Shown here piece by piece: positions 51,581 to 61,208 of a stretch of 64,000 bases of DNA; within the stretch, counting starts at the first letter, position 1, and every line of letters starts with the position of its first letter. The notes below the pieces were generated by a model. The model did not search any database. It saw nothing but the letters and a program-made list of their open reading frames with translations, and was not told the origin of the DNA. The stretch is taken from the NCBI GenBank assembly GCA_947503005.1, contig CANNCA010000006.1, positions 248,001 through 312,000 of the forward strand, written 5' to 3'. This DNA is from an uncultured Flavobacteriaceae bacterium. Its GTDB lineage: Bacteria; Bacteroidota; Bacteroidia; Flavobacteriales; Flavobacteriaceae. A program made the translations under genes and the position numbers.

Positions 51581-52729
51581 TTAGTCGTTGAAGTATTCCT
51601 CACCTAAACTAAAGGTAAGTGAAAAACGCAACGTATTTTCTAATGGATTTCTAACCTGTGATGTAGAGAACAAATAGGAAAGATCTATTTGAGCGGCCTT
51701 AAACTTGAAGCCCGCACCCAAAGTGAAAAACTTACGTGACCCCTTTTCTTCACTTTCGTTAAAATAACCGGTTCGAATCATGAACGAATCTTGATAGGTA
51801 TATTCAGCACCTAGAGCCCAAGTGAATTCTTTCAATTCTTCACCAAATCCATCCGGGGCATCCCCAAAAGAACTAAAAATACCACTGAAAAATCCAGTTT
51901 GTTGGTATTCGTCATTATCATCAGCATCAATATCACCGTCGCCATCAAAATCTTGAGGGGTAGGCACCAACAACTTATTAAATTCCGTTGTCAAACCGAT
52001 TACATTGTCTTGATCTAAAATAAAATCAAAACCGACACCTGCTTTTAGATTGGTCGGCAAGAAGTTTTCTTGACCACCTTCATCATATTGAATCTTTCCA
52101 CCTAAATTGGCAAAATTAAAACCAGCCCTCCAACGGCCGTCAAAACTATTGTAAGCTATCTCACGCGATCTATAGAAACCAGATACGTCAACGGCAAAAG
52201 AACTAGCAGCTTGTGAATCTACATCACCGTTTTGTGGCAGTTTTAAATTAGATCGAATATATCGACCACCTACAGACATTGAAAAAGTTGGGCTTAGCTT
52301 CCGGCTATACGAACCGTCAAAAGCAAGTTCATTGGGCTTGGCCAAGGTACCTGGGTCATTTGCGAACTGTCGTAATTCGATTTCACCTAAAGTGAAGTAT
52401 CTCAAACTAAGGGCAAATGCACTCTGGTCATCTATTTTGTTATAGTAACTGGCATTCAAAAGTGAAATATCAGTTATGATACTTTCTAAATAAGGTGTGT
52501 AGCTAACACCTATTCCCATTTTTCTATCGGCAAATGCAAATTTTGCCGGATTCCATTGTTGTGAAAAGGCATCTGTCGAGGTGGCCACACCCATATCCCC
52601 CATACCCGCTGATCTTGCATCGGCGGCAATCGTTAAGAAAGGTACAGCTGTTGTAATGACCCTATCGTTGTTTTGAGCGGAAAGTTTACCTACTAAAACA
52701 AGCGCAAAAAGTATTGATAATTTTTTCAT
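51581..52729 (-). CDS. porV: Type IX secretion system outer-membrane protein PorV
   Basis: This 382-residue outer-membrane barrel protein shuttles cargo from the type IX translocon SprA to the attachment complex. I chose the ATG at 52729, giving the signal peptide KKLSILFALVLVGKLSAQ. Seen: the family opening VPFLTIAADARSAGMGDMGVATSTDAFSQQWNPAKFAF, repeated beta strands, and the aromatic C-terminal LRFSLTFSLGEEYF. A loop near residues 258-275 (DFDGDGDIDADDNDEY) looks like a calcium-binding DxDGDxD loop. It diverges from gldJ; the porU gene often found between them is missing. Confidence 0.93.
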   Translation of the reverse strand: MKKLSILFALVLVGKLSAQNNDRVITTAVPFLTIAADARSAGMGDMGVATSTDAFSQQWNPAKFAFADRKMGIGVSYTPYLESIITDISLLNASYYNKIDDQSAFALSLRYFTLGEIELRQFANDPGTLAKPNELAFDGSYSRKLSPTFSMSVGGRYIRSNLKLPQNGDVDSQAASSFAVDVSGFYRSREIAYNSFDGRWRAGFNFANLGGKIQYDEGGQENFLPTNLKAGVGFDFILDQDNVIGLTTEFNKLLVPTPQDFDGDGDIDADDNDEYQQTGFFSGIFSSFGDAPDGFGEELKEFTWALGAEYTYQDSFMIRTGYFNESEEKGSRKFFTLGAGFKFKAAQIDLSYLFSTSQVRNPLENTLRFSLTFSLGEEYFND

Positions 52730-53187
52730 TTCTAGATAGCTAAGTTGAATTGGCAAATATTTAAAAATACATCCGAAAGATAAAATATATTGGACGTATG
52801 ACACGTAAACGGGTATTTTAAAAATATCTTGTGCAATAAAGTGATTATTTTTTGGCAAGCATACCTTTATATTCCAAAACTTTGGAAAAATCAACAACTT
52901 GACCGATATCGACCATTTATTACAAAGAACAGCCTACTTAATTGGCAAATTTCAGTAAAAAAGAAATGCTAAACCATCCATACTATTATGGATTTTATCC
53001 CGTTATGACTTTTAGAATGTATGGCTCAGGTTTTATGTTCGAACGATCTTGTAAATATTTTCAAATACAATGAAATATAATATGCAAATCGTCGTTTTAT
53101 ATGCCGAATGCGTACTAAATTTAATCAAAATACAATTTTCGAACTACACAAAAATGTAGTTTAACCATTTGAACTCAAGTCCTAATT
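52730..53187. other. 458-bp gene-free divergent region between porV and gldJ
   Basis: No coding frame or porU remnant could be supported on either strand. It is AT-rich and contains two small inverted repeats: ATCCATA/TATGGAT at 52976-52993, and AACTACA/TGTAGTT at 53142-53161, 26 bases before the gldJ start. They may be regulatory or chance hairpins. Confidence 0.5.
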
Positions 53188-54858
53188 ATGAAAAAACAGT
53201 TTATAAAAGTTGTACTTTCTTGTGCAGTTATAGCGGGAGGTTTTACGGTTACCAGCTGTAAAAATTCTTCTTCTGGTTCCAAAAATGTCTCGAGAGCTAC
53301 AGGCTGGAAAATAAATGCCAAAGAAGGTGGCTTTCAATACAATACCGATTTTAAGGAGCAAGAAACCGCTCCCGGTCTGGTATTTGTTGAAGGTGGAACT
53401 TTCACAAAGGGTAAGGTGCAAGATGATGTGATGCATGATTGGAACAACACCCCGACTTCGCAGCATGTTCAGTCGTTTTATATGGACGAAACTGAAGTAA
53501 CCAATGTGATGTATTTAGAATACCTTGACTACTTGAAGAGTGTATATCCTCCAGAGAATCCACAATACTCAAACATTTACACAGGTGCTTTGCCGGATAC
53601 ATTAGTTTGGAGAAATCGATTGGGATTCAATGAAACAATGACCAACAACTATTTACGTCATCCGGCCTATGCCGAATATCCGGTCGTCGGTGTAAATTGG
53701 ATTCAAGCGACTCAATTTGCCGAATGGAGAACCGATCGCGTGAACGAGGTAATGTTGGAAAGAGAAGGGTACTTATCACAAGATGCGAAATACCAAGCGG
53801 CAAGTGGTGAAGTTGCAGGTACTTTCAGTACCGAAGCCTATTTGAACAGACCAGAATCAGTATATAATGGTCAAATCGATTCATTACAAGGAAAAGCTAA
53901 AAAAGATAGTGTCAACACCTTTGCAAAAAGAAGTAGCGGTGTCATAATGCCTGAATATAGGTTACCAACAGAAACCGAGTGGGAATATGCCGCTCAAGCC
54001 AACCAAGGCAGTCGTGAGTACAATAACTACAGAGGTAGAAAAAAATACCCTTGGGAAGGTGATTATACAAGAAACGGACAACGCGTTGGACGTGGAGATC
54101 AACTGGCCAACTTCAAACAAGGAAAAGGTGATTACGGCGGAATTGCCGGATGGTCCGATGATGGTGCTGATATTACGGCTCAAGTAATGTCATACAAGCC
54201 AAACGATCTTGGTCTATATGATATGGCCGGTAATGTTGCCGAATGGGTAGCCGATGTATATCGCCCCATAGTTGATGACGAAGTAAGTGATTTCAACTAT
54301 TATAGAGGTAACATTTACATGAAAACTGCAATTGGTGAAGATGGCAAAGTAAACATACTAAGAGATTCAGTAGTTTATGACACCTTGCCAAATGGCAAAG
54401 TAGTGGCCGTAAACCTTCCAGGAGAGATTAAAATGGTTCCGGTTGATGAAAACGAAACCTATCTAAGAACCAACTTCGACTCAAGTGATAATAGAGGTTA
54501 CAGAGATGGTGATGCTGGCTCTTCAAGATTCTTCAACCAGTTCAGTGATGAAGACGACCCAGAGAGTGCAAGAAAAATGTATGATTCACCAAAGCATAAA
54601 GTAGAGCGAGATTCTGCTGGCAAAATTAGCCGTCAATACGACAAATCAAACAATAGAACGACCTTAATCAATGATGAAGTTCGAGTCTTCAAAGGTGGTT
54701 CATGGAGAGACAGAGCCTACTGGTTAGACCCTGCTCAACGTAGATATTTGCCACAATATATGGCAACCGACTATATCGGTTTCAGATGTGCGATGTCTAG
54801 AGTTGGTTCTAAGTCAAAAACAAAGAACAAGACTCCTAGAGGTAAGAAAGCAAAATAA
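53188..54858 (+). CDS. gldJ: Gliding motility / T9SS lipoprotein GldJ
   Basis: This 556-residue lipoprotein (signal VVLSCAVIAGGFTVTSC) is required in flavobacteria for gliding and type IX secretion and stabilises other Gld proteins. Seen: a formylglycine-generating-enzyme-like fold in two parts, FVEGGTFTKGK...MDETEVTNVMYLEYLDY and YRLPTETEWEYAAQAN...GLYDMAGNVAEWVADVY, and a late KGGSWRDRAYWLDPAQRRYLPQYMATDYIGFRCAM. Long inserts and a basic tail (SKTKNKTPRGKKAK) are typical of GldJ and separate it from EgtB. murF follows after a terminator; porV is divergent. Confidence 0.95.
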   Translation: MKKQFIKVVLSCAVIAGGFTVTSCKNSSSGSKNVSRATGWKINAKEGGFQYNTDFKEQETAPGLVFVEGGTFTKGKVQDDVMHDWNNTPTSQHVQSFYMDETEVTNVMYLEYLDYLKSVYPPENPQYSNIYTGALPDTLVWRNRLGFNETMTNNYLRHPAYAEYPVVGVNWIQATQFAEWRTDRVNEVMLEREGYLSQDAKYQAASGEVAGTFSTEAYLNRPESVYNGQIDSLQGKAKKDSVNTFAKRSSGVIMPEYRLPTETEWEYAAQANQGSREYNNYRGRKKYPWEGDYTRNGQRVGRGDQLANFKQGKGDYGGIAGWSDDGADITAQVMSYKPNDLGLYDMAGNVAEWVADVYRPIVDDEVSDFNYYRGNIYMKTAIGEDGKVNILRDSVVYDTLPNGKVVAVNLPGEIKMVPVDENETYLRTNFDSSDNRGYRDGDAGSSRFFNQFSDEDDPESARKMYDSPKHKVERDSAGKISRQYDKSNNRTTLINDEVRVFKGGSWRDRAYWLDPAQRRYLPQYMATDYIGFRCAMSRVGSKSKTKNKTPRGKKAK

Positions 54859-54881
54859 TTAATTGCTATACAAAGATCAAT

Positions 54882-54912
54882 AAGCCCTGACAATACTGTC
54901 GGGGCTTTTTTT
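54882..54912 (+). terminator. Intrinsic terminator after gldJ
   Basis: A stem AAGCCCTGACA/TGTCGGGGCTT (one G-T pair) with an ATAC loop and seven T residues lies between gldJ and murF, only 15 bases before the murF ATG. Confidence 0.88.
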
Positions 54913-54926
54913 ATACTTTTGCTCTT

Positions 54927-56204
54927 ATGGATATAGCACAACTGCATCAGTTATTTTTAGCGCACCCAAAGGTCTCAACCGACACACGAAAAATTACTAA
55001 AAACTGTATCTTTTTTGCCCTGAAAGGAGATAATTTCAATGGCAATACCTATGCTTTGGAAGCGATCGAAAAAGGAGCTTCGTATTCGGTTATCGATCAG
55101 GCGGAATTCAATTCTTCGGACAATCATATTTTGGTTGATAATGTCTTGTCCACGCTACAGCAATTGTCCACCTATCATCGAAATCATTGCAAGGCCAAAG
55201 TGATTGGCTTGACTGGTAGCAATGGCAAGACCACTACCAAAGAACTTATCAACGAGGTGCTGTCAAAAAAATACAAGACAATTGCAACACAAGGTAATCT
55301 CAACAACCATATCGGAGTTCCATTGACACTCCTATCGATAAAAGAAGATACGGAAATAGCGATTGTGGAAATGGGCGCAAATCATCAAAAAGAAATCGCA
55401 TTTCTATGTTCAATTGCACAACCTGATTTTGGCTATATCACCAATTTTGGCAAGGCGCATTTAGAAGGGTTTGGTGGTGTGGAAGGGGTTATCAAAGGGA
55501 AAAGCGAATTATATAACTATCTGCTAGCTAACAAAAAATCTGTTTTTTTGAACGCCGATGACCCGGTTCAATTGAAGAAACTCGGAGGATATATTAAGAA
55601 GTTCGGGTTTAGCACGCATAACCCCCAATACTATCAAATCGAATTTGTTGGTGCAAATCCCTATGTAGAAATCAAAGTAGAAGACAACATCATAAACTCT
55701 CAACTTGTAGGAAGTTATAATTTCACTAACTGCGCAGCGGCCATAGTAATGGGGAAATATTTCAATGTACCGATAATGGATATCAAAAGTGCTATTGAAG
55801 GCTATTTACCGAAGAACAATCGCTCTCAAATTATCAAAAAGAACGGTCATCATATAATTCTTGACGCTTACAATGCCAACCCAACAAGCATGAAAGCAGC
55901 ACTTGAAAATTTCAAAACTATGAATGGTGCAAAAAAAATTGCTTTTTTGGGTGATATGTTCGAGCTTGGTAATACCGCTTCCATAGAGCACCAGAATATT
56001 GCAGATTTAGCAGACCAAATGGGATTCACAAATGTTTTTTTGATTGGCGAAAACTTTAATGCCGTTAGCACCTCTCTTAAAACTTTCAAATCTTTTGAAG
56101 CTATTGCAGACTACCTTAAAGATCACCCTTTGGGAGAAAAAAGCAATTTACTTATTAAAGGATCTCGCGGAATGGCATTGGAGCGATTGCTAGACCATCT
56201 CTAA
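54927..56204 (+). CDS. murF: UDP-N-acetylmuramoyl-tripeptide--D-alanyl-D-alanine ligase
   Basis: This 425-residue Mur ligase adds D-Ala-D-Ala to the peptidoglycan precursor. Seen: an N-terminal substrate domain (STDTRKITKNCIFFALKGDNFNGN), the ATP-binding IGLTGSNGKTTTKELINEVL, the GNLNNHIGVPLTLL substrate block, IVEMGANHQKEI and the C-terminal domain with ILDAYNANPTSMKAALENF. Its ATG follows the gldJ terminator closely, and TACTTTTG at 54914-54921 resembles a flavobacterial -7 element, though it is very close to the start. The tRNA-Val gene converges 10 bases past the stop. Confidence 0.95.
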   Translation: MDIAQLHQLFLAHPKVSTDTRKITKNCIFFALKGDNFNGNTYALEAIEKGASYSVIDQAEFNSSDNHILVDNVLSTLQQLSTYHRNHCKAKVIGLTGSNGKTTTKELINEVLSKKYKTIATQGNLNNHIGVPLTLLSIKEDTEIAIVEMGANHQKEIAFLCSIAQPDFGYITNFGKAHLEGFGGVEGVIKGKSELYNYLLANKKSVFLNADDPVQLKKLGGYIKKFGFSTHNPQYYQIEFVGANPYVEIKVEDNIINSQLVGSYNFTNCAAAIVMGKYFNVPIMDIKSAIEGYLPKNNRSQIIKKNGHHIILDAYNANPTSMKAALENFKTMNGAKKIAFLGDMFELGNTASIEHQNIADLADQMGFTNVFLIGENFNAVSTSLKTFKSFEAIADYLKDHPLGEKSNLLIKGSRGMALERLLDHL

Positions 56205-56213
56205 ACTAGAAAG

Positions 56214-56288
56214 TGGGATATACTGGATTCGAACCAGTGACCTCTGCCCTGTCAAGGCAGCGCTCTAAACCAACTGAGCTAATATCCC
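56214..56288 (-). tRNA. tRNA-Val (anticodon GAC)
   Basis: On the minus strand a full cloverleaf is visible: acceptor GGGATAT/ATATCCC, D-arm GCTC/GAGC, anticodon stem CTGCC/GGCAG with loop TTGACAG (anticodon GAC), and T-arm ACTGG/CCAGT with TTCGAAT. Discriminator base A at 56214. The 3' CCA is not encoded. It converges on murF. Confidence 0.95.
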
Positions 56289-56490
56289 ATGAAGTAGCCA
56301 GCAAATGTAAAACATATTTTGATATACTTATAACTTATAAGCAATCACGACTTAAACTTTGTTATTCCAAAAGACTCGTCTATTTTAGAAAAGTCCCTGA
56401 AATAATAGGTCAAATGGGTATAGAGACGGCAGATATGGCCCAACACTTCTTAATTCTAAAGTAATACGGGAAAAAAATGTATTTTTAAGG

Positions 56491-59400
56491 ATGTTTGCTA
56501 ACAGGATGATGAGAATTTCAAGAACTATCGCTTTTATTACTTGCATACTGGCTCTTTCGTGCGGACCAAACATGCCGGACGAAGTAGAAGTTGCCTACAG
56601 TAATCTTCCTGAAACGATTGACTTCAACTTACATGTAAAACCAATTCTATCAGATCGTTGTTTTAACTGTCACGGACCCGATGAAAATACTAGAAAGGCA
56701 GGACTTCGCCTTGATCGAGAGAAAGAGGCATTTGCAAAATTGGAAAGTGGCGCACGTGCCTTTGTTTCCAATAAACCAGGCAGTAGTGCCAGTGTTCATC
56801 GAATTTTGAGCGAGGATCCCGAAATTCAAATGCCGCCGCCCGAAGCAAATTTGTCACTATCCGCCACAGAAAAGGCAATGATTATTAAATGGATAGAACA
56901 AGGCGCAGAATGGAAAAGGCATTGGGCTTTTGTAAAACCGGAGAAACTCAAACCCCAAAATCCTTTAAAGGAATCATGGGTTAGCTACAACGAGGTTGAT
57001 AGTTTTGTACAACAAAAACTTACACAGAATGGTTTTGAACCTTCACCAGAGGCGGATAAAGAGCGACTACTAAGGAGGGTTTCCATGGATTTAACAGGTC
57101 TACCCCCAACAATACATGAGCTTGATTCGTTTTTGAATGATAAAAATCCTAATGCTTACGAAAAAGTTGTTGATCGATTACTTGAGTCAGATGCCATTGC
57201 AGAACGCCTTGCAGTTGATTGGATGGACATTGCGCGCTACGCCGATTCACATGGGCTGCACGCAGATGGTTGGCGTCTCATGTGGCCATGGCGTGATTGG
57301 GTCATCAATGCTTTCAAAAACAATATGCCTTACGACCAGTTCGTGACTTGGCAATTGGCCGGTGATCTGTTTCCCGATGCAACTAAGGAACAAAAACTGG
57401 CCACGGCATTTAATCGAAACCACCCTATGACGGCTGAAGGCGGAGCGATTGAGGAAGAGTTTCGCCTGAATTATGTATGGGACCGGGCAGAAACCGTAGG
57501 CACGGCCTTAATGGGACTAACCGTAGCCTGTGCGAGATGCCACGACCACAAATTCGACCCTATTTCTCAAAAAGATTATTACCAATTGACCGCCTTCTTC
57601 AATAATGTAAAGGAGTTAGGCATGACCGGAGACGATGGTAACTACGGTCCGATGCTAGCATTACCCGATGACGAGACCAAGGGCAAATTAAAAGGTGTTG
57701 AAAAATCCATCAACGAAAAGGAAAGGCAGTTACAGCTGACAAAAAAGGAGTTGGCAGATTTAGAGACGTATATTGCCAGGCTACCCTCAGAAGCTATTAA
57801 GAAAGGACTATTGGGTCACTATCCTTTTGAGAAAGCAGTTCAACGAGGTAATAAATACTTTGTGGACAATACCGCCAATGCAACGTCTTTCAAAGCCCCA
57901 GATATCGTAGAAGGCAAAAAAGGAAATGCCCTTGTTTTTACTGGTGAATATGACGAGGTCTATTTAAACAACATTCCCAATTTCGAATGGACGGATGCTT
58001 TTTCTGCTAGCCTCTGGATGAATACATCCAAACGTGAAAAACTGAAAACCCAAACGTTATTGGGTACTTCTGGAGAAAAAAATAGCTTTTGGAGGGGATG
58101 GGATTTTTATCTGGACAGCCTAAATTATTTAAATGCTCGATTGATACATTCATTACCCCATAATTACATCCATGTGAAATCTAAAGATTCCATCAAAACA
58201 AATGAATGGAGACATGTGGCTTTTGCATACGATGGTTCTGGTAAGGCAAAAGGGATATCGTTATATATTGACGGAAAGGAAGTAGACACCGAAGTAGGCT
58301 TCGATAATCTCTATAAGTCCATTAAAACAGTGCGTTCCGCAATTCACACAGTGTATACACAGCCAGTAAAGGTTGCAAAGAGTTATAGAGCTTTTACAGG
58401 AGAATACGGCATATTCAAAGGAGCTATTGATGATGTTCGGATGTATTCCAAAAAACTGACCCCATTGGAAGTTTCACTAATCGCTGAACCTGAAAAATCT
58501 AAGGAACTACCTGAAAAAGAATTGATTGTCAATTATCAAATCAATCAGTCACCCGAGGTTCGGAAAATAGAAAAGGAACTAAAAGAACTTAGAGCAAATT
58601 GGCTTGAATTGATGCTACCTGTCATGGAAGTCATGGTTATGGAAGAAATGCCTAAAAACAGACAAGCTTATGCCTACAATCGAGGTGACTACACACAACC
58701 ACTATACGAGGTTGGTGCAAATACGCCAGAGGTACTTCCTGATTTTCCAAAAGAATATCCGAGAAACAGATTAGGATTGGCCAAATGGCTTTTTTCCAAA
58801 GACAACCCGTTAACCGCAAGGGTTACCGTGAACCGCTATTGGCAAATGCTCTTTGGAAAGGGTTTGGTAAGTACTCCGCACGATTTTGGCGTACAAGGTT
58901 CTTTGCCTAGTCATCCCGAACTAATTGATTGGCTGGCCGTTGATTTTATGGAATCGGGTTGGGACGTGAAAACACTTCTCAAAACCATGGTCATGTCACA
59001 TACCTACCGTCAATCTTCACAAGTTTCATCTGAACTCCGTGAGAAAGACCCGAACAATATTTATTTGGCAAGAAGTAACAGCTACCGTCTACCGGCAGAA
59101 ATGATCCGTGACAATGCCTTAGCGGCAAGCGGACTTTTGGTTCAAAAATTGGGTGGAGAAAGTGTAAAACCCTATCAACCGGGTAATTTATGGGAAGAAA
59201 AAAATACCTTTTCCCATCAATTATTGTCTTATAAAGAATCAAAAGGTGATGGTCTTTACCGACGAGGTCTTTATACCTTTGTAAGACGCAACTCGCCCCA
59301 TCCGGCCATGACCGCCTTTGACGCTCCCAATAGGGAGATTTGTACAGTTACCCGTGAAAATACGAATACCCCAATGCAAGCATTAGTCTTAATGAACGAT

Positions 59401-59715
59401 ACCGAATTCGTAGAGGCCTCAAAAGTTCTAGCGGAACGAATGCAAAAAGAAGGTGGTGACACTCTTGACGACCAAATTGCTTACGGGTTTCGCCTTTCAA
59501 TAAGTCGTCATCCTAGAGAAGAAGAAAAGGCCATTTTTAGGAAAATTTTTCAGCAACAACAAAATCGATTTAATGAAGATCCTAAGGAGGCCAATGAATT
59601 GTTATCCGTAGGAAAAAAACAGATAGACAGTGGTTTGAACAAAGTTAAAATGGCAGCTTTGACAATGGTCGCCAATACGATGCTGAACCATGACGAAGCT
59701 TATATGAAACGATAG
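56491..59715 (+). CDS. Planctomycete-type cytochrome c lipoprotein (PSCyt1-DUF1549-LamG-DUF1553)
   Basis: This 1074-residue exported lipoprotein (lipobox TCILALSC) has four parts. PSCyt1 carries the heme motif C57FNCH (residues 57-61) and MPPPEANLS. A DUF1549 domain (~166-375) contains a second CxxCH, C347ARCHDHKFDP. A LamG/concanavalin-like domain (~435-620: LLGHYPFEKAV...WRHVAFAYDG...ISLYIDGKEVD) follows, then DUF1553 (~760-1050: NPLTARVTVNRYWQMLFGKGLVSTPHDFGVQG...YRLPAEMIRDNALAASG). The family is common in Planctomycetes and Verrucomicrobia; its reaction is unknown. The ATG at 56491 may instead be the one five or six codons later. It heads an apparent five-gene plus-strand operon. Confidence 0.9.
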   Translation: MFANRMMRISRTIAFITCILALSCGPNMPDEVEVAYSNLPETIDFNLHVKPILSDRCFNCHGPDENTRKAGLRLDREKEAFAKLESGARAFVSNKPGSSASVHRILSEDPEIQMPPPEANLSLSATEKAMIIKWIEQGAEWKRHWAFVKPEKLKPQNPLKESWVSYNEVDSFVQQKLTQNGFEPSPEADKERLLRRVSMDLTGLPPTIHELDSFLNDKNPNAYEKVVDRLLESDAIAERLAVDWMDIARYADSHGLHADGWRLMWPWRDWVINAFKNNMPYDQFVTWQLAGDLFPDATKEQKLATAFNRNHPMTAEGGAIEEEFRLNYVWDRAETVGTALMGLTVACARCHDHKFDPISQKDYYQLTAFFNNVKELGMTGDDGNYGPMLALPDDETKGKLKGVEKSINEKERQLQLTKKELADLETYIARLPSEAIKKGLLGHYPFEKAVQRGNKYFVDNTANATSFKAPDIVEGKKGNALVFTGEYDEVYLNNIPNFEWTDAFSASLWMNTSKREKLKTQTLLGTSGEKNSFWRGWDFYLDSLNYLNARLIHSLPHNYIHVKSKDSIKTNEWRHVAFAYDGSGKAKGISLYIDGKEVDTEVGFDNLYKSIKTVRSAIHTVYTQPVKVAKSYRAFTGEYGIFKGAIDDVRMYSKKLTPLEVSLIAEPEKSKELPEKELIVNYQINQSPEVRKIEKELKELRANWLELMLPVMEVMVMEEMPKNRQAYAYNRGDYTQPLYEVGANTPEVLPDFPKEYPRNRLGLAKWLFSKDNPLTARVTVNRYWQMLFGKGLVSTPHDFGVQGSLPSHPELIDWLAVDFMESGWDVKTLLKTMVMSHTYRQSSQVSSELREKDPNNIYLARSNSYRLPAEMIRDNALAASGLLVQKLGGESVKPYQPGNLWEEKNTFSHQLLSYKESKGDGLYRRGLYTFVRRNSPHPAMTAFDAPNREICTVTRENTNTPMQALVLMNDTEFVEASKVLAERMQKEGGDTLDDQIAYGFRLSISRHPREEEKAIFRKIFQQQQNRFNEDPKEANELLSVGKKQIDSGLNKVKMAALTMVANTMLNHDEAYMKR

Positions 59716-59718
59716 ACT

Positions 59719-61185
59719 ATGTGTACCCACAACCATAAAAAGAATTACACAAGAAGAGATTTCTTAACCAAGACCACTCTGGGCATGGGTGCTCTTACCA
59801 TGGGTTCAATGATAGACCCAATGAGTCTTTTTGGAAAGGACCAAGCAATTGGCGGCATGCCAAAACTTGGTAAAGGTGGCGTTTTAGGGCAACCTCATTT
59901 CCCTGCAAAAGTTAAGCGGGTTATCTATTTGTTTCAGAGTGGTGCACCTTCACAAATAGATTTATTTGACCATAAGCCACTTCTTAACAAATTAAACGGC
60001 CAAGACCTACCCGAAAGCGTTCAGCAAGGACAACGACTTACAGGAATGTCATCAGGGCAAGCCACCCTCCCTATTGCCGGCTCACCATTTACCTTCAAAC
60101 AACATGGAGATAGCGGTGCCCTAATGAGTGACCTCATGCCACATACTGCGAAAATAGTCGATGACCTCTGCTTCATCAAATCCATGTATACCGAAGCCAT
60201 CAACCATGATCCTGCCGTTACATTTTTTCAGACGGGTTCGCAACTTCCCGGAAGGCCTTCTATCGGGTCTTGGGTAAGTTACGGATTGGGCACGGACAAT
60301 AAAAACCTTCCTGAATTTGTGGTCTTGGTTACCAAAGACAAATTCGGGCAACCGTTATATTCTAGAAGCTGGGGCAACGGATTTCTTCCTTCACAACATC
60401 AAGGAGTGCAGTTCAGGGCCGGAAAAGACCCAGTTCTCTATTTGACCAATCCGCCGGGAATAGATGGTAAAAGCAGGCGCGCACAATTGGATCAATTACA
60501 ACGTCTAGAAAAAATCAACCATGATGATTTAGGCGACCCGGAGATTTTAGCTAGGATGGCGCAATATGAAATGGCCTTCCGTATGCAGACCTCAGTTCCA
60601 GAAATTATGGATACTTCGGACGAGTCTGAATACATTTATGACATGTATGGGGAAGACAGTAGAAAACCAGGTACTTTTGCCGCCAATTGCATACTTGCAA
60701 GGCGTCTTGCCGAGCGTGACGTGAAGTTCATTCAACTCTACCATCAAGGTTGGGATCAGCATGGAAATTTACCCAATGCGATAAAAGTGCAATGTAAAGA
60801 AACCGACCAAGCTACCGCAGCTTTAATTACAGACCTAAAACAACGCGGTATGCTTGAAGATACCCTGGTCATTTGGGGAGGGGAATTTGGTCGTACCAAC
60901 TATTCACAAGGACAATTGACCGACACCAATTTCGGACGTGACCACCACCCAAAATGTTTTACAATCTTCATGGCGGGTGCTGGTATCAAAAAGGGATTTA
61001 CGCTAGGCGCAACTGACGATTTTGGCTACAATGTTGTTCAAAGACCAGTACATGTGCATGATTTTCAAGCTACCTTGATGCATCTTCTTGGCGTTGATCA
61101 TGAAAGACTAAACTTTAAGTTTCAAGGTAGACGCTATCGTCTTACGGATGTTCATGGGGAAGTAGTAAAAGAAATATTATCCTAA
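59719..61185 (+). CDS. DUF1501 protein, Tat-type signal
   Basis: This 488-residue protein begins just three bases after the cytochrome gene stop. Its N-terminus (YTRRDFLTKTTLGMGALTMGS) carries a twin-arginine export motif. The body is DUF1501, distantly related to the sulfatase/alkaline phosphatase fold: KRVIYLFQSGAPSQIDLFDHKP, MYTEAINHDPAVTFFQTG, PSIGSWVSYGLG, IQLYHQGWDQHGNLP, LVIWGGEFGRTNYSQGQ...DFGRDHHPKCFTIFMAG. The conserved Asp/His residues could bind metals. DUF1501 and DUF1549/1553 genes are neighbours in many genomes, which implies a shared function; what that is remains unknown. Confidence 0.92.
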   Translation: MCTHNHKKNYTRRDFLTKTTLGMGALTMGSMIDPMSLFGKDQAIGGMPKLGKGGVLGQPHFPAKVKRVIYLFQSGAPSQIDLFDHKPLLNKLNGQDLPESVQQGQRLTGMSSGQATLPIAGSPFTFKQHGDSGALMSDLMPHTAKIVDDLCFIKSMYTEAINHDPAVTFFQTGSQLPGRPSIGSWVSYGLGTDNKNLPEFVVLVTKDKFGQPLYSRSWGNGFLPSQHQGVQFRAGKDPVLYLTNPPGIDGKSRRAQLDQLQRLEKINHDDLGDPEILARMAQYEMAFRMQTSVPEIMDTSDESEYIYDMYGEDSRKPGTFAANCILARRLAERDVKFIQLYHQGWDQHGNLPNAIKVQCKETDQATAALITDLKQRGMLEDTLVIWGGEFGRTNYSQGQLTDTNFGRDHHPKCFTIFMAGAGIKKGFTLGATDDFGYNVVQRPVHVHDFQATLMHLLGVDHERLNFKFQGRRYRLTDVHGEVVKEILS

Positions 61186-61208
61186 AAATTGACAAAAATA
61201 TAGTGATT

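Noticed and set aside
54914-54921. TACTTTTG as the murF promoter
   Set aside because: It fits the TAnnTTTG -7 consensus, but it is only five bases before the ATG and no TTG -33 element is at the right distance; kept only as a remark.
56289-56490. Integration or attachment site next to tRNA-Val
   Set aside because: No integrase, no direct repeat of the tRNA 3' end and no foreign-looking genes; only a short CTTATAA-C-TTATAAG palindrome was seen.
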